Positions 26,465 to 35,503 of a stretch of 64,000 nucleotides of DNA are shown in pieces. A program made the position numbers and the translations under genes. Positions within the stretch are counted from its first letter, which is position 1. Every line of letters begins with the position of its first letter. The DNA is from Anaerolineales bacterium (lineage in GTDB: Bacteria; Chloroflexota; Anaerolineae; Anaerolineales; Villigracilaceae). The stretch lies in the NCBI GenBank assembly GCA_014860745.1, contig JACZJC010000064.1, forward strand, positions 1-64,000, read 5' to 3'. The notes below the pieces were generated by a model. That model was given only the letters and a program-made list of their open reading frames with translations, had not been told where the DNA came from and searched no databases.

Positions 26465-26872
26465 CTATCGCCAAATTCCAAGAATAAATCCGATGATTGT
26501 GAAGTAGACGGTGATGAATCCACCGTTGATGAAAATATATTTCCATGAACGCTGCTCGAACAAGGCGATGATGGCAATGCTCAAAGTGGACCAGCCAAAG
26601 CCGGCCAGAAAGCCTGCAGTTGCGCCCCACACGGCATCCGTGTTGGAGTCGCTGAGAAAGAAGGCTAGGTTGTACGAAATGATTAGCGAGAAGAGAAAAG
26701 CCAGTCCGTAGGTTTTGGCGGGATTTTGCCGTGCAATCTGTTCTTCTGTTAAGTTCGATTCTGCGAGCCAGCCTTTATAAAAAAGGATGGGAGAGTACCA
26801 TAGGGCGCCGAGCGCAAGGTTGAGAATGGCGCAAACAAAAACAGCGGCATGATTAATATACAGGTTTTCCAT
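26465..26872 (-). CDS. DUF1761 membrane protein
   Basis: 135 aa with four predicted TM helices. The N-terminus NHAAVFVCAILNLALGALWYSPILF is the hallmark DUF1761 pattern (NxxAV...LGxLWYSPxLF), followed by a polar loop and three further helices. Function unknown. It ends 13 bases before the DUF4287 gene, so the pair is likely co-transcribed. Confidence 0.8.
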   Translation of the reverse strand: MENLYINHAAVFVCAILNLALGALWYSPILFYKGWLAESNLTEEQIARQNPAKTYGLAFLFSLIISYNLAFFLSDSNTDAVWGATAGFLAGFGWSTLSIAIIALFEQRSWKYIFINGGFITVYFTIIGFILGIWR

Positions 26873-26943
26873 TTTATTTCTCCTTGATTGTTTTCGATCA
26901 ATTTTACAGAAACCCGATGCGGGCGTATTGGAAAAAATTTACA

Positions 26944-27771
26944 TTAATCCACGGGCACGTAATTCAAGGCCCCTGTCTTCTTTTTAATGTATTCATTCGG
27001 AGTGAATCCCGAAAAATCCTTGAAATCGTTGATGAAGTGAGCCTGGTCGTAGAATCCGCTTTCTGCCGCGATCCCGCTCCAATGTATAGAGCGGTTTGTC
27101 TCAATTTCATAAATCGCCTTTTGGAAGCGCATGATTTTGAGGTATTGTTTTGGAGATAGCCCCACCTGACCTTTGAAAAGTTCTATGAAGTGCTTTTGAG
27201 AATACGCGATTTGATCGCTGAGGTTGTGAAAATTTGAAAGAGTCGGCTTGCTGATAATGTTGGAAATGGCATACTTGATACAGTTGGACGTTGTGCTTTC
27301 ATGAAGTTTATCCCCTGCTCGACCCAGTAAAAATAATTCAACAAGGTAAAACATCTCAGAAGTCGATTTTGAGAAAAGTAATTTCTCTCGCAGATCAAGA
27401 ATGCTTTTCCCAAAGACCAGATCTGCCATGACTACGGAATTCGTCAGTTCAATCATAGGGAATGGATAAAAGGGAGCAGCGCATCCTTTTTTGAAAGCGA
27501 CAACCAGCATTCGACTGTCTTTGCCGGAAGGGATGGTGATTGGACGGGTTCGTACACCGCTGACCCAGGCTTTGCTGCATGCCTGAACAACTTTCAGTGT
27601 GTAGTTATCATGAATGTGTTGGGGAATTTCCGTCAGATCAATGATGAGTTCTGTATTGCCATCGGGCAGAAACCTGTCCAAGCTGTGGGCAGGGGTGAAT
27701 CCTTCGAAATAAACGAGATTATCGATGAAGCCATTTAATGGAAAGGAGGGTTTATAAACTTGAAAGATCAT
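26944..27771 (-). CDS. AraC-family transcriptional regulator
   Basis: 275 aa. The C-terminal two-HTH AraC domain is clear (ISKPTLSNFHNLSDQIAYSQKHFIELFKGQVG, then SPKQYLKIMRFQKA and a second helix-turn-helix SGFYDQAHFINDFKDFSGFTPNEY). The N-terminal half resembles the DUF6597-type sensor domain found in this subgroup. The ligand is unknown. It may control the DUF1761/DUF4287 genes downstream on the same strand. Confidence 0.88.
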   Translation of the reverse strand: MIFQVYKPSFPLNGFIDNLVYFEGFTPAHSLDRFLPDGNTELIIDLTEIPQHIHDNYTLKVVQACSKAWVSGVRTRPITIPSGKDSRMLVVAFKKGCAAPFYPFPMIELTNSVVMADLVFGKSILDLREKLLFSKSTSEMFYLVELFLLGRAGDKLHESTTSNCIKYAISNIISKPTLSNFHNLSDQIAYSQKHFIELFKGQVGLSPKQYLKIMRFQKAIYEIETNRSIHWSGIAAESGFYDQAHFINDFKDFSGFTPNEYIKKKTGALNYVPVD

Positions 27772-27849
27772 AGCGAATTTAATTTCCGTTCCTAAGATTA
27801 TAGAACAAATTTTCTATCTATGCAATCCCCTGATTCGTTTGTGTTCGAT

Positions 27850-28081
27850 CGAGCCAATATCACTTCCATTTCCCACCACGCGTAATCCGCTGCGCCATAG
27901 ATGTAAACCGCCTGATCCGGTCCGCCATGATTCTTTTGCTTTCAATAAAATCGCCTTCAAGCCCAGGCTTGGTGACCTGCACGGCATTATGTCTAGGCAA
28001 TTTGTAGATACCTGTCCTGTCTACTTTGTCCCCTATTTGTATTTCTTTGTCAATTCCAAGGTTTATGCTGAGTATTTTCAT
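27850..28081 (-). pseudogene. MOSC-domain protein remnant (frameshifted and truncated)
   Basis: From ATG 28081 the frame reads a clear MOSC/YiiM-type start (MKILSINLG...GIYKLP...VTKPGLEGD) for about 49 codons. A one-base shift then moves the homology to another frame, where NHGGPDQAVYIYGAADYAWWE continues before the match ends near 27855. Intact proteins are about 200 residues, so this is a dead 5' fragment. It would have bound the molybdenum cofactor. Confidence 0.78.
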
Positions 28082-28096
28082 GCGGGAGGTTTTATC

Positions 28097-28522
28097 TCAA
28101 ATTTGAATTTCTTTTTTCTTGCGGATTAAGAACAACGGCGCAAGCATCAAAGGTATGGATATGCCAACTCCACACAGCCCGCCCAAGCCGAACATGCCGC
28201 CAATGGAAGCCAGCGCAAATTGCTCGTTGCGAATGACCTTCGTGCTTCCATCCGCGAAGGTGCAGGTGATCTCCACCGTATGACCATAGGTTCCGGAAGG
28301 GTCACTTGTTGTCGGCACGGACGCGCCTTCCTGTACTGATGTGCTTTCCGCGCCCGGACAATAAAGCGCTACAGCGATCTTATCGTTCAAGTTTGGTACG
28401 GCAAACAGCGACGGCCCAAGCATAAACGTAGTGGCAAAAATGATTCCGCATGAAATTGCGCCGAACACAACCCATGCGACCAGCCGCGCGATCCAAACTT
28501 CCTTTGCAGTATTAAGTTTCAT
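28097..28522 (-). CDS. Membrane protein of unknown function, two TM helices
   Basis: 141 aa. An N-terminal TM helix (residues about 13-35) is followed by an extracytoplasmic loop with two cysteines (YCPGAES, ITCTFADGS) and a second long TM hairpin near the C-terminus (GMFGLGGLCGVGISIPLMLAPLFLI) ending in a basic KKKEIQI tail. The loop could be a small beta domain with a disulfide. I do not recognise the family. Confidence 0.6.
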   Translation of the reverse strand: MKLNTAKEVWIARLVAWVVFGAISCGIIFATTFMLGPSLFAVPNLNDKIAVALYCPGAESTSVQEGASVPTTSDPSGTYGHTVEITCTFADGSTKVIRNEQFALASIGGMFGLGGLCGVGISIPLMLAPLFLIRKKKEIQI

Positions 28523-28621
28523 AGAATACCTCTAAAAAGATATGGGATTATTGTAGTGATTTCAAGCCCGCGTTGCAATCACCTGAAAGGCATGGCGCTG
28601 TACGAATGGTTACAACCGCAC

Positions 28622-28650
28622 TTGACGCCTTTTCTCTTTCCCCGTAAGAT
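28622..28650 (+). promoter_or_regulatory. Sigma70-type promoter of gyrA
   Basis: TTGACG (28622-28627), 17-base spacer, TAAGAT (28645-28650). The transcript would have a leader of about 105 bases. Confidence 0.7.
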
Positions 28651-28676
28651 AAGCCCCGCGATAGAACATACATTCA

Positions 28677-28742
28677 CAACGAAGAATACAAAAAGCACAA
28701 ATATTTGGTTTTCCTTTGTGTATCTTGGCGCCCTTCGTGTTT
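28677..28742. repeat. Imperfect inverted repeat (ACGAAG/CTTCGT family) in the gyrA leader
   Basis: ACGAAGAATACAAAAAGCAC faces CTTTGTGTATCTTGGCGCCCTTCGT imperfectly. The sequence resembles the very common dispersed CACGAAGG...CCTTCGTG repeats of bacterial genomes. It lies between the promoter and the start codon of gyrA. Confidence 0.45.
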
Positions 28743-28762
28743 AAAAGATTTTTGGAGCAGCT

Positions 28763-31420
28763 ATGGAACTTGGTATCGTTCGAAAAATAGATATCGATAC
28801 AGAGATGCAGCAGTCGTATCTCGATTATGCAATGAGCGTCATCGTGGCGCGCGCATTACCCGATGCCCGCGATGGACTCAAACCCGTACAGCGGCGCATC
28901 CTCTATGCGATGTACGACATGGGCATTCGCGCGGATACGGCCTATAAAAAATCCGCTCGTATCGTCGGTGAAGTGCTCGGTAAATATCACCCGCATGGTG
29001 ACTCGTCTGTGTATGAAGCCATGGCGCGCATGGCACAGGATTTTTCCATGCGCACATTGCTCGTGGATGGTCAGGGTAACTTCGGCTCTGTAGACGGCGA
29101 CCCGCCTGCGGCCATGCGTTATACCGAAGCGCGTCTCACCGCCGCCGCTCTGGATATTCTTTTCGACCTGAACAAGGAAACGGTTGAATTCGTTCCCAAT
29201 TTCGATGACACCCTTGAAGAACCGGGCGTTCTCCCTTCGGCCATCCCAAATCTTTTGGTGAACGGCGCCACGGGTATTGCCGTGGGTATGGCAACATCCA
29301 TTCCGCCGCATAATCTCAGCGAGATCGTGGATGCGCTCGTCTACATGCTTAATCGTTGGGAAAAGCTCGACGACATTGATGTTGAACAATTGATGGAGTT
29401 CGTGCAGGGGCCGGACTTCCCCACGGGCGGACTCATCATTCAAGAAAAAGGCGAAGAGGGAATCGAATCCGCGTATGGTTCGGGGCGCGGACGTGTGACC
29501 GTACAAGCCAAGGCGCATGTCGAAGAGATGGAAAGAGGCAAAAGCCGAATCATTGTTACAGAATTACCGTATCAGGTCAACAAGTCCAGTTTGATCGAGC
29601 GCATTGCCGAGTTGGCACGCGATGGACATTTGGAAGGCCTGTCCGATCTGCGCGATGAATCCGACCGTCAGGGAATGCGCATCGTCCTTGAGATGACGAA
29701 GAATGCCAATCCCGAGATCATCCTGCGCGATCTGTACAAACGCACGCCCATGCAAAGCACGTTCAGCATTAACCTGCTCGCGCTTGTGGATGGTGAGCCG
29801 CGCACACTCACCCTCAAGCAGGCGCTCCGCGTTTATGTGGAACACAGGCTGGCGGTGGTCAAGAGGCGCGCTGAATTTGATCTGGATAAAGCCAAAGCCC
29901 GCGCACACATCCTCGAAGGATATTTGATCGCGCTCAAGAATCTGGATGAGCTGATCAACATCATTCGCTCCGCACCGGACGTGGAAACTGCCCGGGGTAA
30001 ACTGATGAAGCGTTACAAGCTGTCAGAGCTGCAAGCCACCGCGATCCTCGACATGCAACTGCGCAGACTGGCCGCGTTGGAACGCAAGAAGATCGATACC
30101 GAATACAAGGAAGTGACCGGCGTCATCAAGGAGTTGATGACGCTGCTGAAGTCACCCAAGTTGATGCGCGGCGTGGTTGCGGACGAGTTGCTGAAAGTGA
30201 AAGCCGCGTACGGTGACCGCCGCCGCACACAGATTGTGAATTTGAAACAAGGCGGCAAAAGCACCGGCGCAGCGCTCACCACGCGTGACCTGCTTCCGCA
30301 GCAAACCGTGTGGATCGGCGTCACGGACGATGGACTCGTCTCGCGCACGCACGACGACAAACAGCCGAAACATTCAGGCAACGATGCGCCGCGCTATCTC
30401 ATCAAGGCCAGCACAACGGACACGATCTATTTCGTCAGCAAACTCGGCAAGGCTGCCGCAGTTGCCGCCCATTTGATTCCCGAAACGAATAAATTGAGTC
30501 AGGGCTCGGCATATTTCAAGGTGTCTCCATTGCCAGAGACCGAACCGCTTGCGGCTGTTTTCTCGCTGCCTGCAAGTAAATCTTCGTTGGGCGAAGAGAC
30601 TTGTGTTATCACGGCCACACGCTTTGGCATGGTCAAGAAAAGCCTGGTCTCTGAATTGCCCGGACCCTCCTCACAAACATTTATTTTGGTGCGCGTCAAC
30701 GAAGGCGACAGACTCGGCTGGGTTGGTTTGACGGATGGAAAGAAGAAGGAAATTTTGCTAGCCACATCCAGCGGCATGGCGATCCGCTTCAAGGAAGATG
30801 ACGTGCGCCCGATGGGACTCGTCGCTGCGGGTGTGAACGGCATCAAGCTCGAAGATAAAGATGAAGTGGTTGGCATGGAAATCCTGCCTGCCGAAGGCGA
30901 GATCTTCCTGCTCACAAGTGACGGAAAAGCCAAACGCGTGGATGAAAAAGATTTCCCCAAGCAGGGACGCTACGGCAAAGGCGTGGTCGCATGGGATTTG
31001 CCCGGCAAGATCACACTCGCCGCCATCATCAGTGGAAAACCGAATCACGTTGCCACCATCCACATGAGCAAAGGCGCCGCCAAATCCGCAAGGTTGGACC
31101 TGGCCGCCGTGAGAAAACGCGCCTCCTCCAAGGGTGATTTGGTTGTCGAAGTGAAACCGGGGGAGACGATCACCGGCCTCGCGGTTGGGTGGACGTTGGA
31201 AAGGTTTGTTGAGGTGGAGAAGAAAGAGGAAAAAGGAAAGAAGGCGAAGCCAGCCGCAAAAACATTGTCCCCACAGGGGAAAGAAGGAAAGAAGAAAGAA
31301 AAACCTGCTGCAAAGAAATCCACAAAAACGAAGGCGAAAGCGCCTGTGAAAAAGACAAAGCCTGCGAAAACTGCTCCAAAGGCAAAGAAGAGATCATCTT
31401 CAAAGAAGAAAAAGAAATAG
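28763..31420 (+). CDS. gyrA: DNA gyrase/topoisomerase subunit A
   Basis: 885 aa. The N-terminal [27 protein letters not shown], the quinolone-region [11 protein letters not shown] (Ser and acidic residue kept) and the active-site Tyr120 in RYTEARLT are all present, then the C-terminal beta-pinwheel. The gyrase-specific GyrA box is degenerate: QGRYGKG at 734-740 instead of QRRGGKG. The last 70 residues are a Lys/Ala/Pro tail. ParC-type activity cannot be excluded. GGAG precedes the ATG. No gyrB nearby. Confidence 0.9.
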   Translation: MELGIVRKIDIDTEMQQSYLDYAMSVIVARALPDARDGLKPVQRRILYAMYDMGIRADTAYKKSARIVGEVLGKYHPHGDSSVYEAMARMAQDFSMRTLLVDGQGNFGSVDGDPPAAMRYTEARLTAAALDILFDLNKETVEFVPNFDDTLEEPGVLPSAIPNLLVNGATGIAVGMATSIPPHNLSEIVDALVYMLNRWEKLDDIDVEQLMEFVQGPDFPTGGLIIQEKGEEGIESAYGSGRGRVTVQAKAHVEEMERGKSRIIVTELPYQVNKSSLIERIAELARDGHLEGLSDLRDESDRQGMRIVLEMTKNANPEIILRDLYKRTPMQSTFSINLLALVDGEPRTLTLKQALRVYVEHRLAVVKRRAEFDLDKAKARAHILEGYLIALKNLDELINIIRSAPDVETARGKLMKRYKLSELQATAILDMQLRRLAALERKKIDTEYKEVTGVIKELMTLLKSPKLMRGVVADELLKVKAAYGDRRRTQIVNLKQGGKSTGAALTTRDLLPQQTVWIGVTDDGLVSRTHDDKQPKHSGNDAPRYLIKASTTDTIYFVSKLGKAAAVAAHLIPETNKLSQGSAYFKVSPLPETEPLAAVFSLPASKSSLGEETCVITATRFGMVKKSLVSELPGPSSQTFILVRVNEGDRLGWVGLTDGKKKEILLATSSGMAIRFKEDDVRPMGLVAAGVNGIKLEDKDEVVGMEILPAEGEIFLLTSDGKAKRVDEKDFPKQGRYGKGVVAWDLPGKITLAAIISGKPNHVATIHMSKGAAKSARLDLAAVRKRASSKGDLVVEVKPGETITGLAVGWTLERFVEVEKKEEKGKKAKPAAKTLSPQGKEGKKKEKPAAKKSTKTKAKAPVKKTKPAKTAPKAKKRSSSKKKKK

Positions 31421-31432
31421 TTTTGCACCCTG

Positions 31433-31466
31433 AAATCTCCGAGGTCCTAAAGACCTCGGAGGTTTA
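31433..31466 (+). terminator. gyrA terminator / CTCCGAGGTC hairpin
   Basis: AAATCTCCGAGGTC and GACCTCGGAGGTTT flank a CTAAA loop (14-bp stem with one G-T pair) and end in GTTT. A very similar GACCTC(T/C)GAGA hairpin lies at 44691-44729, so this may be a dispersed terminator-like repeat. Confidence 0.7.
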
Positions 31467-31483
31467 GATCGAAAGGAAATAAT

Positions 31484-32251
31484 ATGATACGAAATTCCAT
31501 ATATCCTTATTATTGGTTTGGAACAGCATTAAGGTACCTCCAAGATGCTAAAGAGGGTTATTTGTTAGGTGATATTGCAGATCCGGAAAACGGATATACA
31601 CTTTATAATTTACAAGCGTTCTTTGATTATCTAGATTTACTTAATCTGCATGTAACCAAACGAGCAAGTTATCAATTATCTACCTTTTTTAAAGAACTTA
31701 AGCTTTTGCCAACTGATACTCGTCTCAGTGGCGAACAGGCTGTGAAATTAAGAAAATTTATAACTGAAATAAGGCCTACCTTAGAGGCGGAAATCAAAGG
31801 ATTTGAGGCTTACGTTGTAATGCCTAAAAGACTGGATATAGTTAAACTAGTCAACGATGTGCCATCTTTATTATCTCCCAACACCTTTGAAAAGTTACCT
31901 CTAATTGCGAAACACGATTTGGAAGAGGCTGGGAAATGTATAGCATCTGAAAGATCAACAGCTGCAGCTTTTCATTTATTACGAGGAACGGAATGTGTAT
32001 TGAAAGAATTTTATTGTACAATGATAAAACAAAAACGTAGTCAATTGATGTGGGGACCTATAGTGTTAGATTTGAGGAAACGCCCTAAGACTAAGAAATA
32101 TGATGTGATGATTAACAATCTGGATAATATTAGGAGATCGTTTAGAAATCCTACTCAACATCTTGAAAAAATTTATGATATACAAGAGGTCCAAGATTTA
32201 TGGGGATTATGTATTGAGGCAATAAATAGGATGGTCAAAGAAATGCCGTAA
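31484..32251 (+). CDS. HEPN-domain protein (probable ribonuclease-type)
   Basis: 255 aa, AT-richer than its surroundings. The C-terminal half is helical and carries RNPTQH (Arg221 to His226), the Rx4-6H catalytic signature of HEPN RNases, preceded by the helix RSTAAAFHLLRGTECVLKEFY typical of such folds. The N-terminal half is an uncharacterised helical region. HEPN proteins commonly act as toxins or antiviral RNases; this one sits beside the truncated start of a KAP NTPase, another defence-linked family. No antitoxin is visible. AAAGGAA precedes the ATG. Confidence 0.6.
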   Translation: MIRNSIYPYYWFGTALRYLQDAKEGYLLGDIADPENGYTLYNLQAFFDYLDLLNLHVTKRASYQLSTFFKELKLLPTDTRLSGEQAVKLRKFITEIRPTLEAEIKGFEAYVVMPKRLDIVKLVNDVPSLLSPNTFEKLPLIAKHDLEEAGKCIASERSTAAAFHLLRGTECVLKEFYCTMIKQKRSQLMWGPIVLDLRKRPKTKKYDVMINNLDNIRRSFRNPTQHLEKIYDIQEVQDLWGLCIEAINRMVKEMP

Positions 32252-32276
32252 GTGTAAGATAATCGTTGTTTGCTGC

Positions 32277-32422
32277 TTAGCGTATATACAACACGCCAAT
32301 GGTTAATGGCGTATTGCCCGTCTGGATAATGTCCGCCAGGGTTTCGACATACGGAATGAAATCAAGCGCGTCTTTGTCCGTCGGCTGGTCGTTGACAATG
32401 TAGGTTTGGAGTCGTTAGTCAT
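32277..32422 (-). pseudogene. Truncated and frameshifted KAP-family P-loop NTPase start
   Basis: From ATG 32422, with AGGAGG upstream, the reading begins MTNDSKP. After a one-base shift it continues as YIVNDQPTDKDALDFIPY, then ETLADIIQTGNTPLTIGVL, ending in YIR and stop at 32277. This is how KAP NTPases begin, with PLTIGI just before the Walker A loop (usually G-xx-GSGKT). The gene breaks off exactly there, so the catalytic part is gone. It is not listed as an open frame of any length in the intact direction because of the shift. Confidence 0.65.
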
Positions 32423-32471
32423 GGGAGATTCCTCCTGTGAATCTTATTTTACCCCACAGTCTCGTTAGTGC

Positions 32472-32627
32472 TCAATGTACTTCATATGGCACGCTGCTTA
32501 ATTTGAACTCTTTCCCGTTCACTTCCAGACCCATTTTCACAGACAACATCCGAGTAGGGACTCCGCTCGTTGGAATCCGGATTCGGTTTTCAACGGAGAG
32601 GATCAGCAGGCCGGCTTCACTCCCTGC
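32472..32627 (-). pseudogene. 3' remnant of a duplicated VOC-family gene
   Basis: The minus strand encodes GLLILSVENRIR..SGVPTRMLSVK followed by VNGKEFKLSSVPYEVH and a stop. This matches the last 50 or so residues of the intact VOC gene at 33126-33818 (GLLILPVENRIW...GVPARMLPVK, then VNGREFKLSGVPYQVKGV), with a short deletion. No start or N-terminal part remains. It points to a tandem duplication followed by loss. Confidence 0.82.
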
Positions 32628-32686
32628 TATCAGGGATATAATTCAGCATCGAAAGTCGTCGGAGTTTCCATTTTGGAGTTCACGCA

Positions 32687-33073
32687 ATGGAATACACCAT
32701 CCATCTGGAGGAGGAAAATAAAATTGTTGTTGCGGTTCCAAAAGGGGAATGGGAACTTGAGACCGACAATCGGATGATCCATCAGATCATGGAGCTTGTG
32801 AATACGACGGAAGCGCGAAACGTTTTGCTGGATATCCGGGGGCTTCACTTGAATCTCTCCATTGTTGAAATCTTTGAACATGCAAAAGAAGTGCGTGAAA
32901 AACGGCAGGGGTTCAACAAGGTCAGCACGAAGGTTGCAATTGTGTATGCCATGTCAGATTCAAAGATGGAAGAGGATATGCTGTTCTTCGAAACCGCGGC
33001 CCGCAACCGCGGGCTCCCGTATCAAGTCTTTCGTGATTTCGAGATTGCCATGTTATGGTTGAGAGAAGAGTAG
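32687..33073 (+). CDS. STAS/SpoIIAA-like small protein
   Basis: 128 aa. An alternating beta/alpha pattern with NVLLDIRGLHLNLS and KVAIVYAMSD strands suggests a STAS or SpoIIAA-like fold, but no signature serine motif is obvious, so the assignment is tentative. GGAG lies 9 bases before the ATG and TATAAT at 32637-32642. It separates the VOC remnant from the intact VOC gene. Confidence 0.6.
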   Translation: MEYTIHLEEENKIVVAVPKGEWELETDNRMIHQIMELVNTTEARNVLLDIRGLHLNLSIVEIFEHAKEVREKRQGFNKVSTKVAIVYAMSDSKMEEDMLFFETAARNRGLPYQVFRDFEIAMLWLREE

Positions 33074-33125
33074 GGTCGAAATATAATTTTGTCCCTGGGG
33101 AGTGGAAATTAGGGGTTTCGCAATT

Positions 33126-33818
33126 TCACACCCCTTTTACCTGATACGGCACGCCACTTAGTTTGAACTCCCTCCCATTCACTTTCCCCTTCGGGGACAA
33201 TGCCACATCCACTTTCACAGGCAGCATCCGAGCAGGGACGCCTGTGTTGGGATACCAGATTCGGTTTTCAACGGGCAGGATGAGCAGGCCGTCTTCATCG
33301 CCAATCGGCGTAAATGATTCGTTCGGCTCCTGCTTGTAAACAGAGACGCCCAGCTTTTCACATAACTCTTTGGCAAACACGATCACATCCTTTGAAGGCA
33401 ATCCGATCTCGCTGACCTGCAATATCTGTTCGCTGTTGAATGGGAATTCCACCGCATTCTTCTGGTCGTGTCTTGCGATGAATTCAAGGATGTTGCCCGC
33501 TGTGTCTTTAAAATACAGGGAGGTCGCATTCCAGGATTGGCTTCTAAATTCATCGTTCCCTTTTTCATCCTTCAAAAGCGGGATTCTCTTCGAGAGCCAT
33601 ACCCTGGCTTGCAGGAATTGGTTTTCAGGGATGTTGAAGCAGAAATGATATGCTCCCGTCCATGTTGCGGGAGCCTGCGTGAAGAGGATGTCCGTTTTGC
33701 CCGCTTTGACGAGCAGAGAATCATCTTCGAGATGGGCGGGTAATTCCAAAACGTTGGAATAATATTCCTTCTGGGCAATCAGGTCTTCGGTCGGGATTTC
33801 GATGCGTTTGATCAGCAT
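33126..33818 (-). CDS. VOC-superfamily (glyoxalase-like) protein
   Basis: 230 aa with two VOC modules: the first with LIKRIEIPTEDLIAQKEYYSNVLELP and LYFKDTAGNILEFIARHD (metal-type Glu), the second from about residue 130 (SEIGLPSKDVIVFAKELCEKLGV). The superfamily includes glyoxalases, dioxygenases and resistance proteins; the substrate is not readable. The C-terminal 50 residues are duplicated as a remnant at 32472-32627. Confidence 0.8.
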   Translation of the reverse strand: MLIKRIEIPTEDLIAQKEYYSNVLELPAHLEDDSLLVKAGKTDILFTQAPATWTGAYHFCFNIPENQFLQARVWLSKRIPLLKDEKGNDEFRSQSWNATSLYFKDTAGNILEFIARHDQKNAVEFPFNSEQILQVSEIGLPSKDVIVFAKELCEKLGVSVYKQEPNESFTPIGDEDGLLILPVENRIWYPNTGVPARMLPVKVDVALSPKGKVNGREFKLSGVPYQVKGV

Positions 33819-33889
33819 GAGGTACTCCTTTTAATCGGCGCTCAGACTGCGCGTATTTTATATCATTTTGGGAATGGTATCATTGGCGC

Positions 33890-35491
33890 ATGGCTCCAAA
33901 ACAAAGACGGGTTTTTGCCGCCCTGCTTTTCATCGGCATCCTTTATTTTTCCATCTTCATCCCGCCCAATAACACCGGGGCAAAAGACCAGATGATGATC
34001 TCGCTCTTCGAGACGGATGAGTTCGCGCAATATCCCATCGCGCTGAAGATGATCGCGCCGGAAGAAACGCTCAAGCAAAACCTGATCAACTTTTTCATCT
34101 ACGGTCATTATTATTATGGCTGGCCTTTTTACGCCGCCAGCGCGCTCACCGTCCTGGCCGTTTCATTCGCGCAGGGTTCCAGCAACACGCAGCTCAACAT
34201 GCTTGTGCTTCGGCAGGTCATCAGTGTTCTGCCGATGATCGCCGCGCTATTGATCCTCGTGTACACAAACACCAAATTCAAATCATATACAAAATCGATC
34301 GGCCTTTTTATTCTGCTGCTCTCCGTTTCCGCGGTGGTGGAAAACAATATGTGGTGGCACGTAGACAGCCTTGCGGTCCTTTTCATTGCACTGACGATTT
34401 TCTTTTTGGATTTGGATGACCTGCGCTTTGGCCGCTACTTTACCCTCGCCGCCGCCTCCACCGGACTGGCAGCTGGCATCAAGGTAATCGGCCTGTTCTT
34501 CGCTTTGGCAGTTCCCTCCTACCTGATCCTCGGCATTTTGCAAAAACGATTGACATGGCGCGCAGCTGCGATCCGTGCCGCCGCATTCGTGGGCATCATG
34601 GCTGCCGTGATCTTCATCAGCAATCCCTTCCTAGTTTATCGCAGCCAGTTCAATAAAATGATCGAGATTCTTTCACGACAGGCATCCTTCCAGACCCAGG
34701 GCTGGGTGTTGACGTATGCAAAGGGTCCCGCTTCATGGCTTCCCATCATCAAAGACCTCTATGGTCAGTTAACCTTCATTGCGCTGGCTTTTGTTGCGCT
34801 GGCGCTTGGTCTCTGGCGCAGGGAGAGCCGGGCGCGCCACCTGGTCGTTGCCATGTGGACGATTCCATTTGGCTTGTATGTCCTGTTTTCGATTGCGATT
34901 AAACCCACACATTTCTTCCTGCCCATTTTGCTGCCGCTGTACGCCTGCCTCGCGGTCTTCTTTGAATTTCCCCCGTTCACGGAGAAAAAAACTCCGCTCT
35001 CATGGTTGTGGGGCGGACTTGTCCTTGCCATCGTTGGGTATCAATTTGTCGTGAACGTCAACAGGGATGTTGAAATGGTGCGCGACATTTCGACGCGCGA
35101 GGAAAGGGAAGGTTCGCTCGTTTTTTACCGGGCGCTTGAGAGCGAAATCCTTTCCCGCATCCAAACCGATGAACGGCTGGTGGTCTTCCGCGATGTGCGG
35201 ATGTATCTGCCGAGCGACCGGCGCTGGGTGATCCGCAGTTACTGGAACGGCAAATACAGCACCATCGAAAAGATCAAACCGGACCTGATCCTGCTCTGGT
35301 CACAACGCATCCTGGATTACACACAGGAAGGCGCGTTGGAAAGCGCGCTCGACCCCGCTACCTTTCAGGATACCTATCAATTTTTTGTGGATGCGAAGAA
35401 CGATCAACTGCGCGGGTATCGGCTTGTGTATCGCAGCAACGAAGGCTTGCTCTTTGTCTCTGAGGAAATCTACGCGGAGTTCTTTGAGTAA
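33890..35491 (+). CDS. GT39-like multi-TM membrane protein
   Basis: 533 aa with about ten TM helices and a first periplasmic loop (PPNNTGAKDQMMISLFETDEFAQYP) in the place of the catalytic loop of PMT/ArnT-type transferases. The C-terminal soluble part has VVFRDVRMYLP and DLILLWSQRI. TATCAT ends 6 bases before ATG 33890 with no Shine-Dalgarno, so it is probably leaderless, as at 21999 and 12351. Substrate unknown; likely decorates a lipid-linked or surface glycan. Confidence 0.68.
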   Translation: MAPKQRRVFAALLFIGILYFSIFIPPNNTGAKDQMMISLFETDEFAQYPIALKMIAPEETLKQNLINFFIYGHYYYGWPFYAASALTVLAVSFAQGSSNTQLNMLVLRQVISVLPMIAALLILVYTNTKFKSYTKSIGLFILLLSVSAVVENNMWWHVDSLAVLFIALTIFFLDLDDLRFGRYFTLAAASTGLAAGIKVIGLFFALAVPSYLILGILQKRLTWRAAAIRAAAFVGIMAAVIFISNPFLVYRSQFNKMIEILSRQASFQTQGWVLTYAKGPASWLPIIKDLYGQLTFIALAFVALALGLWRRESRARHLVVAMWTIPFGLYVLFSIAIKPTHFFLPILLPLYACLAVFFEFPPFTEKKTPLSWLWGGLVLAIVGYQFVVNVNRDVEMVRDISTREEREGSLVFYRALESEILSRIQTDERLVVFRDVRMYLPSDRRWVIRSYWNGKYSTIEKIKPDLILLWSQRILDYTQEGALESALDPATFQDTYQFFVDAKNDQLRGYRLVYRSNEGLLFVSEEIYAEFFE

Positions 35492-35503
35492 CTGTATAAA
35501 AGA

